DNA of 64,000 nucleotides. It comes from JBBECE01 sp040881985 (GTDB lineage: Bacteria; Pseudomonadota; Alphaproteobacteria; Rhizobiales; Devosiaceae). The DNA is taken from positions 1 through 64,000 of the forward strand of contig JBBECE010000009.1 of the NCBI GenBank assembly GCA_040881985.1. Direction: 5' to 3'. This document shows positions 17,287 through 26,605 of the stretch, piece after piece. The notes beneath the pieces were generated by a model. That model saw only the letters and a list, made by a program, of their open reading frames with translations, was not told the DNA's origin and searched no databases. The stretch's first letter is position 1; every line of letters starts with the position of its first letter. A program made the translations under genes and the position numbers.

Positions 17287-18477
17287 ATGGCGAAGGAAAA
17301 GTTCAATCGTTCGAAGCCGCATGTGAACATCGGCACGATCGGCCATGTCGATCACGGAAAGACGACGCTGACCGCGGCGATCACCAAGGTGCTCGCCGAA
17401 ACTGGCGGCGCCGTCGCGACAGCCTACGACCAGATCGACAAGGCGCCGGAAGAGAAAGCCCGGGGCATCACCATCTCGACCTCGCATGTCGAATATTCGA
17501 CCGCCAAGCGGCACTATGCCCATGTCGACTGTCCAGGCCACGCCGACTATGTGAAGAACATGATCACCGGCGCCGCCCAGATGGACGGGGCGATACTGGT
17601 CGTCTCGGCGGCCGACGGGCCGATGCCGCAGACCCGCGAGCATATCCTCCTGGCCCGCCAGGTCGGCGTGCCGTCGCTGGTCGTCTATCTCAACAAGGTC
17701 GACCAGGTCGATGACGAGGAACTCCTCGAACTCGTCGAGCTCGAAGTTCGGGAACTGCTCACCAAATACCAGTTCCCCGGCGACAAGATTCCTGTCATCC
17801 GCGGCTCGGCGCTCGCCGCCCTCAACGACGGCGACAAAAAGCTGGGGCACGATTCCATCATCGAGCTGATGAACGCCGTCGATGAACATATTCCGACCCC
17901 GGCGCGTCCGAAGGACAAGCCGTTCCTGATGCCGATCGAGGACGTGTTCTCGATTTCCGGTCGCGGCACCGTCGTCACCGGCCGCGTCGAGCGCGGCATA
18001 GTCAAGGTGGGCGACGAAGTCGAGATCGTCGGCATGCGCCCGACCCAGAAGACCACCGTCACCGGCGTCGAGATGTTCCGCAAGCTGCTCGATCAGGGGG
18101 AAGCCGGCGACAATATCGGCGCCCTGATCCGCGGCGTCGAGCGCAACCAGGTCGAGCGCGGGCAGGTCCTGTGCAAGCCCGGCTCGGTCACCCCGCATAC
18201 CCAGTTCGTGGCGGAAGCCTATATTCTGACCAAGGAAGAGGGCGGCCGGCACACGCCGTTCTTCACCAACTACCGTCCGCAGTTCTATTTCCGCACCACC
18301 GACGTGACCGGCATCGTCACTTTGCCGGAAGGCACCGAGATGGTGATGCCGGGCGACACGGTGAACATGAATGTCGAGCTCATCGTGCCGATCGCGATGG
18401 ACGAGACGCTGCGCTTCGCCATTCGCGAGGGCGGCCGCACCGTGGGGTCGGGTGTTGTCACCAAGATCATCAAATGA
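17287..18477 (+). CDS. tuf: Elongation factor Tu
   Basis: A 396-residue EF-Tu that delivers aminoacyl-tRNA to the ribosome. G1 GHVDHGKTT (about 18-26), G3 DCPGH and G4 NKVD are intact, followed by beta-barrel domains 2 and 3. Many alphaproteobacteria carry a second tuf before secE; none is seen there in this window (secE is preceded by tRNAs and a membrane-protein gene), so any second copy would be elsewhere. Confidence 0.98.
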   Translation: MAKEKFNRSKPHVNIGTIGHVDHGKTTLTAAITKVLAETGGAVATAYDQIDKAPEEKARGITISTSHVEYSTAKRHYAHVDCPGHADYVKNMITGAAQMDGAILVVSAADGPMPQTREHILLARQVGVPSLVVYLNKVDQVDDEELLELVELEVRELLTKYQFPGDKIPVIRGSALAALNDGDKKLGHDSIIELMNAVDEHIPTPARPKDKPFLMPIEDVFSISGRGTVVTGRVERGIVKVGDEVEIVGMRPTQKTTVTGVEMFRKLLDQGEAGDNIGALIRGVERNQVERGQVLCKPGSVTPHTQFVAEAYILTKEEGGRHTPFFTNYRPQFYFRTTDVTGIVTLPEGTEMVMPGDTVNMNVELIVPIAMDETLRFAIREGGRTVGSGVVTKIIK

Positions 18478-18540
18478 GGCAGGCATTGCCGCGGCGCGTC
18501 GAGGATGGCGCGCCGCGCGGCGTTTGGATGGAAGCTTGAT

Positions 18541-18849
<309 letters not shown>

Positions 18850-18871
18850 GGAATCCGGAAAGGTACACCCC

Positions 18872-19600
18872 ATGCGCACCGGCTTGATCGCACAAAAGCT
18901 CGGCATGACCCGGCTCTTCGCCGAGGACGGCGCCCATGTGCCCGTCACCGTCTTGAGTCTCGAGGGATGCCAGGTCGTCGGCCAGCGCCGGCAGGAGAAG
19001 CACGGCTATACCGCTCTGCAGCTCGGCGCGGGCGCGGCCAAGGTCAAGAACGTCAACCGCGCCGACCGCGGACAGTTCGCCCGGGCGCGCGTCGAGCCGA
19101 AGCGCAAGCTCGTCGAGTTCCGTGTCTCCGAAGCCAATCTGATCGATGTCGGGGCGGCGATGCGCGCTGACCATTTCCTGCCAGGTCAGTACGTAGACGT
19201 GACCGGCATTTCGATCGGCAAGGGGTTCGCCGGGGCGATGAAACGGCACAATTTCGGAGGCCTCAGGGCCACCCATGGCGTCTCGGTCTCGCACCGCTCG
19301 CACGGCTCGACCGGCCAGCGCCAGGACCCGGGCAGGGTATTCAAGGGCAAGAAGATGGCCGGCCATATGGGCTCGGTCAGGGTGACCACGCTCAATCTGA
19401 AAGTCGTCAAGACCGACGTCGAGCGCGGCCTGATCATGGTCGAGGGGGCGGTGCCGGGCGCCAAGGGCGGCTGGATGACGATCCGCGACGCGGTGAAACG
19501 GGCGTTGCCCAAGGGCGCCCCGGCGCCGGGCGCCTTCACCGGCGGGCATGCCGATGCGCCGGTCGGCGTTGCCGCCCCGACGAGCGGGGGAGAGGCATAG
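18872..19600 (+). CDS. rplC: 50S ribosomal protein L3
   Basis: A 242-residue L3, an early assembly protein whose long loop reaches the peptidyl-transferase centre. The start MRTGLIAQKLGMTR and the core F-x-G-x-x-K-R-H-x-F and S-H-R-S-H-G-S-T motifs are typical. The C-terminus carries an alanine/glycine/proline-rich tail of about 30 residues, common in alphaproteobacterial L3. Its TAG stop shares the G with the GTG start of rplD. Confidence 0.97.
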   Translation: MRTGLIAQKLGMTRLFAEDGAHVPVTVLSLEGCQVVGQRRQEKHGYTALQLGAGAAKVKNVNRADRGQFARARVEPKRKLVEFRVSEANLIDVGAAMRADHFLPGQYVDVTGISIGKGFAGAMKRHNFGGLRATHGVSVSHRSHGSTGQRQDPGRVFKGKKMAGHMGSVRVTTLNLKVVKTDVERGLIMVEGAVPGAKGGWMTIRDAVKRALPKGAPAPGAFTGGHADAPVGVAAPTSGGEA

Positions 19601-20220
19601 TGGACCTCAACGTCACAACCCTCGAAGGCAAGGCGGCCGGCAAGGTCACGCTGACCGAGGCGATTTTCGGCCTCGAGCCGCGCGCCGACATTCTGCAGCG
19701 CATGATTCGCTATCAGTTGCTCGGCCGGATGGCCGGCACCCACGACGTGAAGAACCGCGGCGACGTCCACGGCACGACGAGGAAGTTCATGCGCCAGAAA
19801 GGCACCGGCGGGGCGCGGCACGGCACCCGCAAGGTCAACATCTTTCGCGGCGGCGGACGCTCGTTCGGGCCGACCCCGCGCAGCCACGCAATCGAGCTGC
19901 CGAAGAAAATCCGGGCGCTGGCGCTCAGGCACGCGCTTTCCGCCAAGGCGAAGTCCGGCGACCTGATCGTCGTCGACAAGGCCGAGGTAAAGGACGCCAA
20001 GACCGCCTCATTGAAGACGGCGTTCGGCAAGCTCGGGTTGGGGGACGCGCTGATCGTGGGGGGCGCCGAGCTCGACAAGAACTTCTCGCTCGCGGCGCGC
20101 AATATTCCCGGGATCGACGTGCTGCCGGCCCAGGGCATCAACGTCTACGACATTTTGCGGCGACAGAAACTGGTCCTGACCAGGGCGGCGCTCGAAGCGC
20201 TGGAGGCGCGGTTCGCATGA
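19600..20220 (+). CDS. rplD: 50S ribosomal protein L4
   Basis: A 206-residue L4, which lines the exit tunnel and in E. coli autoregulates the S10 operon. It starts at GTG (19600), overlapping the rplC stop by one base (TAGTG). The tunnel loop with K-G-T-G-x-A-R-x-G and F-R-G-G-G is intact. The end overlaps the rplW start by four bases (ATGA), a sign of translational coupling. Confidence 0.97.
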   Translation: MDLNVTTLEGKAAGKVTLTEAIFGLEPRADILQRMIRYQLLGRMAGTHDVKNRGDVHGTTRKFMRQKGTGGARHGTRKVNIFRGGGRSFGPTPRSHAIELPKKIRALALRHALSAKAKSGDLIVVDKAEVKDAKTASLKTAFGKLGLGDALIVGGAELDKNFSLAARNIPGIDVLPAQGINVYDILRRQKLVLTRAALEALEARFA

Positions 20221-20510
20221 ACAAGCAAACCGCCTACCAGATCATCCGCAATCCGGTCGTCACCGAGAAATCGACTTATGCCTCGGAGCACAACCAGGTC
20301 GTCTTCGACGTCGCCAAAGGCGCGACCAAGCCCGAGATCAAGGCGGCGATCGAAAGCCTGTTTTCGGTCAAGGTCAAGGCGGTCAACACGCTCAACCGCA
20401 AGGGCAAGACAAAAATGTTCCGGCGCCTGCCGGGCCGGCGCGCCGACATCAGGCGGGCCATCGTCACCCTCGAGGAAGGCCAGTCGATCGACGTGGCCAC
20501 GGGCCTTTAG
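20217..20510 (+). CDS. rplW: 50S ribosomal protein L23
   Basis: A 97-residue L23 at the tunnel exit, the docking site for trigger factor and SRP. The P-V-V-T-E-K-S motif near the N-terminus and the G-K-x-K-x-x-R-R loop are present. The ATG overlaps the rplD stop by four bases. Confidence 0.96.
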   Translation: MNKQTAYQIIRNPVVTEKSTYASEHNQVVFDVAKGATKPEIKAAIESLFSVKVKAVNTLNRKGKTKMFRRLPGRRADIRRAIVTLEEGQSIDVATGL

Positions 20511-20525
20511 GGGAAGGAGCGGAAC

Positions 20526-21365
20526 ATGGCTCTGAAACAATACAATCCGACATCGCCCGGCCGCCGCGCGCTCATCGGCATCGACCGTTCGGAACTCTGG
20601 GGCGGCGGGCCGGTCAAGACCCTGACCGAGGGGCTCCACAGCCACGGCGGGCGCAACAACTTGGGCCGCACCACCCTGTTCCATCAGGGCGGCGGGGCCA
20701 AGCGCGCCTATCGTCGGATCGATTTCCGCCGCGCCAAATACGACATGGAAGCCACCGTCGAGCGACTCGAATACGATCCTAACCGCACCGCGTTCATCGC
20801 GCTCGTCAAGTACGAAGACGGCGAGCAGGCCTATGTGCTCGCCCCGCAGCGGCTTGCCGCCGGCGACAAGATCATCGCCTCGCGAAACACGGTCGACGTG
20901 AAGCCGGGCAACGCCATGCCGCTCGAGCGCATGCCGGTCGGCACCATCGTCCACAATGTCGAGATGAAGCCGCTGAAGGGGGGACAGATTGCCCGAGCTG
21001 CGGGCTCCTACGTCCAATATGTGGGCCGCGACCAGGGCATGGCGATCCTCCGGCTCAGTTCCGGCGAGACGCGGCTGGTGCACGGCTCCTGCATGGCGAC
21101 GGTCGGGGCGGTCTCGAACCCCGACCATTCGAACACCTCGATCGGCAAGGCTGGCCGCTCGCGCTGGATGGGCCGGCGACCGGTGGTGCGCGGGGTGGCG
21201 ATGAACCCGATCGACCATCCGCACGGGGGCGGGGAGGGCCGCACTTCGGGCGGCCGGCATCCGGTGACCCCGTGGGGCAAGCCGAGCAAGGGCAAAAAGA
21301 CCCGCAACAACAAGGCGACGCAAAAATTCATCGTGCGTTCGCGGCACCAGAAGAAGGGCAGATAG
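20526..21365 (+). CDS. rplB: 50S ribosomal protein L2
   Basis: A 279-residue L2, required for subunit association and peptidyl-transferase integrity. The K-x-Y-x-P-T-S-P-G-R-R opening, the G-R-N-N-x-G-R-x-T-x-x-H-x-G-G block, and the C-terminal M-N-P-x-D-H-P-H-G-G-G-E-G-R segment with the key histidine are all present. An AAGGAGCGG site precedes the ATG. rpsS follows after 5 nt. Confidence 0.98.
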   Translation: MALKQYNPTSPGRRALIGIDRSELWGGGPVKTLTEGLHSHGGRNNLGRTTLFHQGGGAKRAYRRIDFRRAKYDMEATVERLEYDPNRTAFIALVKYEDGEQAYVLAPQRLAAGDKIIASRNTVDVKPGNAMPLERMPVGTIVHNVEMKPLKGGQIARAAGSYVQYVGRDQGMAILRLSSGETRLVHGSCMATVGAVSNPDHSNTSIGKAGRSRWMGRRPVVRGVAMNPIDHPHGGGEGRTSGGRHPVTPWGKPSKGKKTRNNKATQKFIVRSRHQKKGR

Positions 21366-21370
21366 GCGCC

Positions 21371-21655
21371 ATGGCACGCTCAGTCTGGAAAGGCCCGTTC
21401 GTCGACGGCTACTTGTTGCGGAAGGCCGACAAGGCGCGGGCCTCTGGCCGCAACGAGGTGATCAAGATCTGGAGCCGGCGCTCCACCATTCTGCCGCAAT
21501 TCGTCGGGCTGACTTTCGGCGTCTATAACGGCATCAAGCATGTTCCCGTGTCGGTCAGCGAGGACATGATCGGGCACAAGTTCGGCGAATTCTCGCCGAC
21601 GCGGATTTTCCACGGTCACTCGGGCGACCGCAAAGCCAAGCGGGCGGAGGAGTAG
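21371..21655 (+). CDS. rpsS: 30S ribosomal protein S19
   Basis: A 94-residue S19 in the 30S head near the A site. It opens MARSVWKGPFVD and contains the P-x-F-V-G and H-K-L/F-G-E-F motifs typical of the family. The ATG at 21371 is chosen; a longer frame from inside rplB is rejected. rplV starts 3 nt after the stop. Confidence 0.97.
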   Translation: MARSVWKGPFVDGYLLRKADKARASGRNEVIKIWSRRSTILPQFVGLTFGVYNGIKHVPVSVSEDMIGHKFGEFSPTRIFHGHSGDRKAKRAEE

Positions 21656-21658
21656 GCG

Positions 21659-22039
21659 ATGGGCAAGTCACCGCGTCCGCGTTCGCTGAAAGACAACGAG
21701 GCCAGGGCCGTGCTGCGGGTGCTGCGCACCAGCGCCCAGAAACTCAATCTCGTGGCGACCCAGATTCGCGGCAAGAAAGTCGAGACCGCGTTGGCCGAGC
21801 TCACCTTCTCGCCCCGGCGAATTGCCCGGGACGTCAAGAAAGCGCTGGAGAGCGCGGTCGCCAACGCCGAGAACAATCACGGGCTCGACACCGACGCCCT
21901 CGTCGTCGCCGAGGCTTTCGTCGGCCGGTCGCTGGTGATGAAGCGCGTCATGCCGCGGGCGCGCGGCCGGGCCGGGCGGATCGCCAAACCCTATTCGCGC
22001 CTGACGATCGTCGTCAGGGAAGTGCAGGAGGCCGTCTGA
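21659..22039 (+). CDS. rplV: 50S ribosomal protein L22
   Basis: A 126-residue L22, whose beta-hairpin lines the exit tunnel with L4. Present are the R-x-x-x-x-K-x-x-L-V/N-x-x-x-x-I-R-G-K core and the C-terminal P-R-A-R-G-R-A hairpin that contacts macrolides. The stop shares its final A with the rpsC start (TGATG). Confidence 0.97.
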   Translation: MGKSPRPRSLKDNEARAVLRVLRTSAQKLNLVATQIRGKKVETALAELTFSPRRIARDVKKALESAVANAENNHGLDTDALVVAEAFVGRSLVMKRVMPRARGRAGRIAKPYSRLTIVVREVQEAV

Positions 22040-22746
22040 TGGGCCAGAAAGTCAATCCGATCGGGCTGCGGCTCGGCATCAACCGCACCTGGGATTCGCG
22101 CTGGTTCGCGCAGAAGGCCGAATACGCCAAGCTGCTGCAGGAGGATCTCAAGATTCGCGCCATGCTGCTGGCCGAGCTGAAGCAGGCGGCGGTCTCCAAG
22201 GTCGTCATCGAGCGCCCGCACCGCAAATGCCGGGTGTCGATCCATACCGCCCGCCCGGGCATCGTCATCGGCAAGAAGGGCGCCGACATCGAAAAGCTCA
22301 GGACCAAAGTGCGCAAGTTCACCGAATCGGACGTGCACGTGAACATCGTCGAGGTGCGCAAGCCCGAGATCGACGCGACGCTCGTTGCCCAGGGCGTCGC
22401 CCAGCAGCTCGAGCGGCGCATCGCCTTCCGCCGGGCGATGAAGCGGGCGGTGCAGACCGCCATGCGAATGGGCGCGCAGGGTATCCGCATCATGGTTTCC
22501 GGCCGGCTCGGGGGCACCGACATCGCCCGCACCGAATGGTATCACGAGGGCCGCGTGCCGCTGCATACGCTGCGGGCCGACATCGACTATGGCGTCGCCG
22601 AGGCGGAGACCACCTACGGGATGATCGGCATCAAATGCTGGATCTTCCGGGGCGAGATTCTGGAGCACGACCCCTCCGCCCACGAACGCCGGGCGACCGA
22701 GGGCGTCGAAGGCTCGAGCCGCCGCGGCTCGCAGCAGGCCAACTAG
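22039..22746 (+). CDS. rpsC: 30S ribosomal protein S3
   Basis: A 235-residue S3 at the mRNA entry channel with helicase activity together with S4 and S5. It opens MGQKVNPIGLRLG. The KH domain has R-P-G-I-V-I-G-K-K-G-A-D-I, and the C-terminal domain has G-R-L-G-G-x-x-x-A-R-x-E. The ATG overlaps the rplV stop by one base. Confidence 0.98.
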   Translation: MGQKVNPIGLRLGINRTWDSRWFAQKAEYAKLLQEDLKIRAMLLAELKQAAVSKVVIERPHRKCRVSIHTARPGIVIGKKGADIEKLRTKVRKFTESDVHVNIVEVRKPEIDATLVAQGVAQQLERRIAFRRAMKRAVQTAMRMGAQGIRIMVSGRLGGTDIARTEWYHEGRVPLHTLRADIDYGVAEAETTYGMIGIKCWIFRGEILEHDPSAHERRATEGVEGSSRRGSQQAN

Positions 22747-22757
22747 GGACGACCGCC

Positions 22758-23171
22758 ATGTTGCAGCCGCTGCGCACCAAGTTCCGCAAACAGTTTAAGG
22801 GCCGCATCCGCGGCGTCGCCAAGGGCGGCACCGAGCTCAATTTCGGCTCGCACGGGCTGAAGGCGACCGAGCCCGAACGGGTCACCGCGCGCCAGATCGA
22901 GGCGGCCCGCCGGGCGCTGACCCGCCACATGAAGCGCACCGGTCGGGTCTGGATCCGGATCTTTCCGGACGTGCCGGTCTCCAAGAAGCCGGTCGAAGTG
23001 CGCATGGGCAAGGGCAAGGGCACACCCGAATACTGGGTCGCCAGGGTCAAGCCGGGCCGGATCATGTTCGAGGTCGACGGGGTCAGCGACACGATCGCCC
23101 GCGAGGCGTTGCGGCTGGCGGCGATGAAATTGCCGGTCACCTCGCGGGTCGTCACCCGCATCGAGAATTAG
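22758..23171 (+). CDS. rplP: 50S ribosomal protein L16
   Basis: A 137-residue L16, exactly the usual size, which positions A-site tRNA. It opens MLQPLRTKFRKQFKGR and contains the V-x-x-K-P-x-E-V-R-M-G-K-G-K-G motif. The true start at ATG 22758 lies inside a longer frame that extends back into rpsC. rpmC follows after 12 nt. Confidence 0.97.
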   Translation: MLQPLRTKFRKQFKGRIRGVAKGGTELNFGSHGLKATEPERVTARQIEAARRALTRHMKRTGRVWIRIFPDVPVSKKPVEVRMGKGKGTPEYWVARVKPGRIMFEVDGVSDTIAREALRLAAMKLPVTSRVVTRIEN

Positions 23172-23183
23172 GGACGCGACGAG

Positions 23184-23381
23184 ATGAAGCCTGAGGAAGT
23201 CAGGGCCAAGACGGTTGACGAGCTGGACGAGCAGCTCGGATCGCTCAGGAAGGAGCAGTTCAACCTGCGCTTCCAGCGCGCGACCCAGCAGCTTGAGAGT
23301 TCGGCGCGGGTGCGCCAGGTGCGCCGCGACATCGCGCGCATCGAGACGGTCCTGCGCCAGAAGCGCGCGACGGCGAAATAG
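23184..23381 (+). CDS. rpmC: 50S ribosomal protein L29
   Basis: A 65-residue two-helix protein at the tunnel exit, next to L23. The L-x-x-L-x-x-E-x-F-N-L-R-F-Q pattern is diagnostic. It sits in the canonical rplP-rpmC-rpsQ order. Confidence 0.95.
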   Translation: MKPEEVRAKTVDELDEQLGSLRKEQFNLRFQRATQQLESSARVRQVRRDIARIETVLRQKRATAK

Positions 23382-23390
23382 GGAACCAAC

Positions 23391-23624
23391 ATGCCGAAAC
23401 GGGTTTTGCAGGGAACGGTGGTCTCGGACAAGAACGACAAGACGGTGGTGGTGCGCGTCGAGCGGCGCTTCACCCATCCGGTGCTGAAGAAGACTGTGCG
23501 CCGGTCGAAGAAATATCACGCCCACGACCCGAAGAACCAAGCCAAGGTCGGGGACATGGTGACGATCGAGGAATGCGCGCCGATCTCGAAGAACAAGAAG
23601 TGGATGGTGGTTCCCGCGAGCTAG
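23391..23624 (+). CDS. rpsQ: 30S ribosomal protein S17
   Basis: A 77-residue OB-fold S17, an early 16S rRNA 5'-domain binder. It opens MPKRVLQGTVVSDKNDKT and has the K-x-x-x-H-D motif and the G-D-x-V-x-I-x-E-C-x-P-x-S-K pattern. It lies 9 nt after rpmC. The next gene, rplN, is 30 nt away. Confidence 0.96.
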   Translation: MPKRVLQGTVVSDKNDKTVVVRVERRFTHPVLKKTVRRSKKYHAHDPKNQAKVGDMVTIEECAPISKNKKWMVVPAS

Positions 23625-23654
23625 CGGAAACCCCGGAATAGAAGGCCTGACGCT

Positions 23655-24023
23655 ATGATCCAGATGCAGACCAACCTCGATGTGGCGGACAATTCCGGCG
23701 CCCGGCGGGTGCAGTGCATCAAGGTTCTGGGCGGCTCGAAGCGCAAGTACGCCTCGATCGGCGACGTCATCGTCGTCTCGATCAAGGAGGCGATCCCGCG
23801 CGGCCGCGTCAAGAAGGGCGACGTGATGCGCGCGGTCGTCGTCAGGACCGCCAAGGACATTCGCCGCAAGGACGGTACGGTCATCCGCTTCGACCGCAAC
23901 GCCGCGGTCCTCATCACCAACACCATGGAGCCGGTCGGCACCCGCATTTTCGGGCCCGTGCCGCGCGAGCTCAGGGCCCGCAACCACATGAAGATCATCT
24001 CGCTCGCCCCGGAGGTGCTGTAG
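23655..24023 (+). CDS. rplN: 50S ribosomal protein L14
   Basis: A 122-residue L14, the family's standard length, at the subunit interface. The opening MIQMQTNLDVADNSGAR and the C-terminal R-E-L-R-x-x-x-x-M-K-I-x-S-L-A-P-E-V-L are canonical. It is followed 2 nt later by the GTG start of rplX. Confidence 0.98.
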   Translation: MIQMQTNLDVADNSGARRVQCIKVLGGSKRKYASIGDVIVVSIKEAIPRGRVKKGDVMRAVVVRTAKDIRRKDGTVIRFDRNAAVLITNTMEPVGTRIFGPVPRELRARNHMKIISLAPEVL

Positions 24024-24025
24024 CC

Positions 24026-24332
24026 GTGGGAGCCAAGATCAGAAAAGGCGACAAGGTGATCGTGCTCGCCGGCCGCGACAAGGGCAAGACCGGCGAGGTG
24101 CTGCAGGTTTACCCCGACGTCAACCGCGCCCAGGTGCAGGGGATCAACCTGGTGCGCCGGCACATGCGGCAGACCGCCAAGAACGACGCCGGCATCTTTA
24201 CCCATTCGGCGCCGATCCATTTGAGCAACCTTGCACTGGTCGACGGCGCCTCGGGCAAGCCGACCCGCGTCGGTTTCGAGGTCAAGGACGGCAAGAAGGT
24301 TCGCGTCGCCAGGCGTTCCGGAGAAGTGATCG

Positions 24333-24340
<8 letters not shown>
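24026..24340 (+). CDS. rplX: 50S ribosomal protein L24
   Basis: A 104-residue KOW-domain protein that initiates 50S assembly. It starts at GTG 24026 (GAKIRKGDKVIVLAGRDKGK), 2 nt after the rplN stop. The KOW motif G-D-x-V-x-V-x-x-G-x-D-K-G-K is clear. Its last codons overlap the rplE start by 8 nt. Confidence 0.96.
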
Positions 24341-24887
<547 letters not shown>

Positions 24888-24914
24888 CGGCGGGCGGGCA
24901 ACAGGACGAGAACC

Positions 24915-25220
24915 ATGGCCAAGACGAGTTCCATCGAGAAGAACGAGCGCCGCCGCAAGCTGGTCAAGCGCTACGCCGCCAAGCGCGCCGCGCTGAAGGC
25001 GGTGGCGCGCAATTCGCGCCTGACGATGGAGGAGCGGTTCGCCGCGCAGCTGAAGCTCGCCGCGCTGCCGCGCAATTCCTCGCCGGTGAGAGTTCGCAAC
25101 CGCTGCGAAATCACCGGCCGGCCGCGCGGCTACTATCGCAAGCTCAAGGTGAGCCGGATTGCGCTCAGGGAGCTTAGCGGCTCGGGCAAGATCCCGGGCA
25201 TGGTCAAGTCGAGCTGGTAA
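24915..25220 (+). CDS. rpsN: 30S ribosomal protein S14 (zinc-free long form)
   Basis: A 101-residue S14 of the long type without the paired CxxC zinc ligands; only one cysteine of the R-C-x-x-x-G-R-P motif is seen. It opens MAKTSSIEKNERRRKL. It needs no zinc, unlike the short S14 form, so the ribosome does not depend on zinc at this site. It stands between rplE and rpsH as usual. Confidence 0.97.
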   Translation: MAKTSSIEKNERRRKLVKRYAAKRAALKAVARNSRLTMEERFAAQLKLAALPRNSSPVRVRNRCEITGRPRGYYRKLKVSRIALRELSGSGKIPGMVKSSW

Positions 25221-25233
25221 GGAGAGAACAGAG

Positions 25234-25632
25234 ATGAGCCTGACCGATCCGCTTGGCGACATGCTGACCCGCATCCGTAACGCGCAGATGCGGCACAAGT
25301 CGTCCGTCTCGACGCCGGCCTCGCGGCTGCGCGGCAATGTGCTCGACGTCTTGAAGGCCGAAGGCTTTATCCGCGGCTATTCGGTGAGCCAGGTCGACAA
25401 CGGCACCCAGAACTACGAGATCGAACTGAAATATTCCGACGATCAGCCGGTGATCCGCGAAATTCAGCGGGTTTCCAAGCCGGGCCGGCGGGTCTATGCG
25501 TCGGTCAGGAATATTCCGCAGATTTCCAACGGCCTGGGCCTGTCGATCCTGTCGACGCCAAAGGGGGTCATGTCGGATCATCAGGCGCGGGCGCAGAATT
25601 TGGGCGGGGAGGTGCTGTGCCGGGTGTTCTAG
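25234..25632 (+). CDS. rpsH: 30S ribosomal protein S8
   Basis: A 132-residue S8 that binds helix 21 of 16S rRNA and in E. coli represses the spc operon. The opening MSLTDPLGDMLTRIRNAQ, K-P-G-x-R, the I-L-S-T-x-K-G-x-M-x-x-x-x-A block and the C-terminal G-G-E-x-L-C-x-V-F are typical. The ATG at 25234 has AAGGAGAGAACAGAG upstream. Confidence 0.98.
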   Translation: MSLTDPLGDMLTRIRNAQMRHKSSVSTPASRLRGNVLDVLKAEGFIRGYSVSQVDNGTQNYEIELKYSDDQPVIREIQRVSKPGRRVYASVRNIPQISNGLGLSILSTPKGVMSDHQARAQNLGGEVLCRVF

Positions 25633-25682
25633 GCCGGCGCTGCCTCCGAAAGACAACAGGTTGAATCGAAAAGGCAATTGAG

Positions 25683-26216
25683 ATGTCGCGCATTGGCAAG
25701 CTCGCAGTCGCTCCGGTAAGCGGGGTAACCGTCACCGTCGACGGCCAGAAGGTCACCGCCAGGGGACCGAAGGGTGAGCTCAGTGTCGTTTTGGCGGACA
25801 ACGTCCGGCCGGCGCAGACCGAGCGCGGCGTCGTCGTCACCCCCGTGGGCGAGACGCTCGAGGCCCGCGCCGCATGGGGCATGGGGCGGGCAATGATCCA
25901 GAACATCGTCACCGGAGTCACCAAGGGATACGAAAAGAAGCTGATGATCACCGGGGTCGGCTATCGCGCCCAGGCGCAGGGCAGCGACCTGAAGCTGACG
26001 CTCGGCTATTCGCATGACATCGTCTTCAAGGTGCCGAAGGGTGTCCAGGTCGAGACCCCGGTGCAGACCGAGATCTTGATCCGGGGTATCGACAAGCAGC
26101 AGGTCGGGCAGGTCGCGGCGGATATCCGCGAGTTCCGGCCGCCCGAACCGTACAAGGGCAAGGGCGTGCGCTACGTGGACGAGTATGTCCAGCGCAAGGA
26201 AGGCAAGAAGAAGTAG
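25683..26216 (+). CDS. rplF: 50S ribosomal protein L6
   Basis: A 177-residue L6, normal length, near the sarcin-ricin loop. It has two related domains. The start MSRIGK, the G-x-G-Y-R motif near residue 95 and the C-terminal R-x-P-E-P-Y-K-G-K-G-x-x-Y pattern are diagnostic. It lies between rpsH and rplR. Confidence 0.98.
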   Translation: MSRIGKLAVAPVSGVTVTVDGQKVTARGPKGELSVVLADNVRPAQTERGVVVTPVGETLEARAAWGMGRAMIQNIVTGVTKGYEKKLMITGVGYRAQAQGSDLKLTLGYSHDIVFKVPKGVQVETPVQTEILIRGIDKQQVGQVAADIREFRPPEPYKGKGVRYVDEYVQRKEGKKK

Positions 26217-26227
26217 GAACCGGCGAG

Positions 26228-26590
26228 ATGGCGAAGAAGATAAAGAGCCTGTTGCGCCGCAAGGCGAAGGTGCGCCGCGCGGTCCGGCTGCATGGCGGTG
26301 GTCGGCCGCGGCTGAGCGTCTTCCGCTCGGACCGGCACATCTATGCCCAGGTGATCGACGATGCCGGGGGGCAGACCGTCGCGGCGGCCTCGACGCTCGA
26401 TGGCGGCCTCAAAGAGAGGCTGAAGGACGCCGGCAATACGGCGGCGGCGGCCGAGGTCGGCAAGCTCCTCGCCGAGCGGGCGGTGAAAGCCGGTATTTCG
26501 GAGGTCGTCTTCGACCGCGGCGCGTATCTTTTCCACGGCCGCGTCAAGGCGCTGGCCGAAGCCGCCCGCGAGGGCGGACTGAAATTTTAG
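26228..26590 (+). CDS. rplR: 50S ribosomal protein L18
   Basis: A 120-residue 5S rRNA-binding protein. It shows R-R-K-x-K-V-R, R-L-S-V-F-R-S-x-x-H-I-Y-A-Q-V-I-D-D and the F-D-R-G-x-Y-x-x-H-G-R-V-K-A-L-A C-terminal signature. It lies 11 nt after rplF, in canonical order. Confidence 0.98.
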   Translation: MAKKIKSLLRRKAKVRRAVRLHGGGRPRLSVFRSDRHIYAQVIDDAGGQTVAAASTLDGGLKERLKDAGNTAAAAEVGKLLAERAVKAGISEVVFDRGAYLFHGRVKALAEAAREGGLKF

Positions 26591-26605
26591 GGATCGAGTG
26601 AGGCG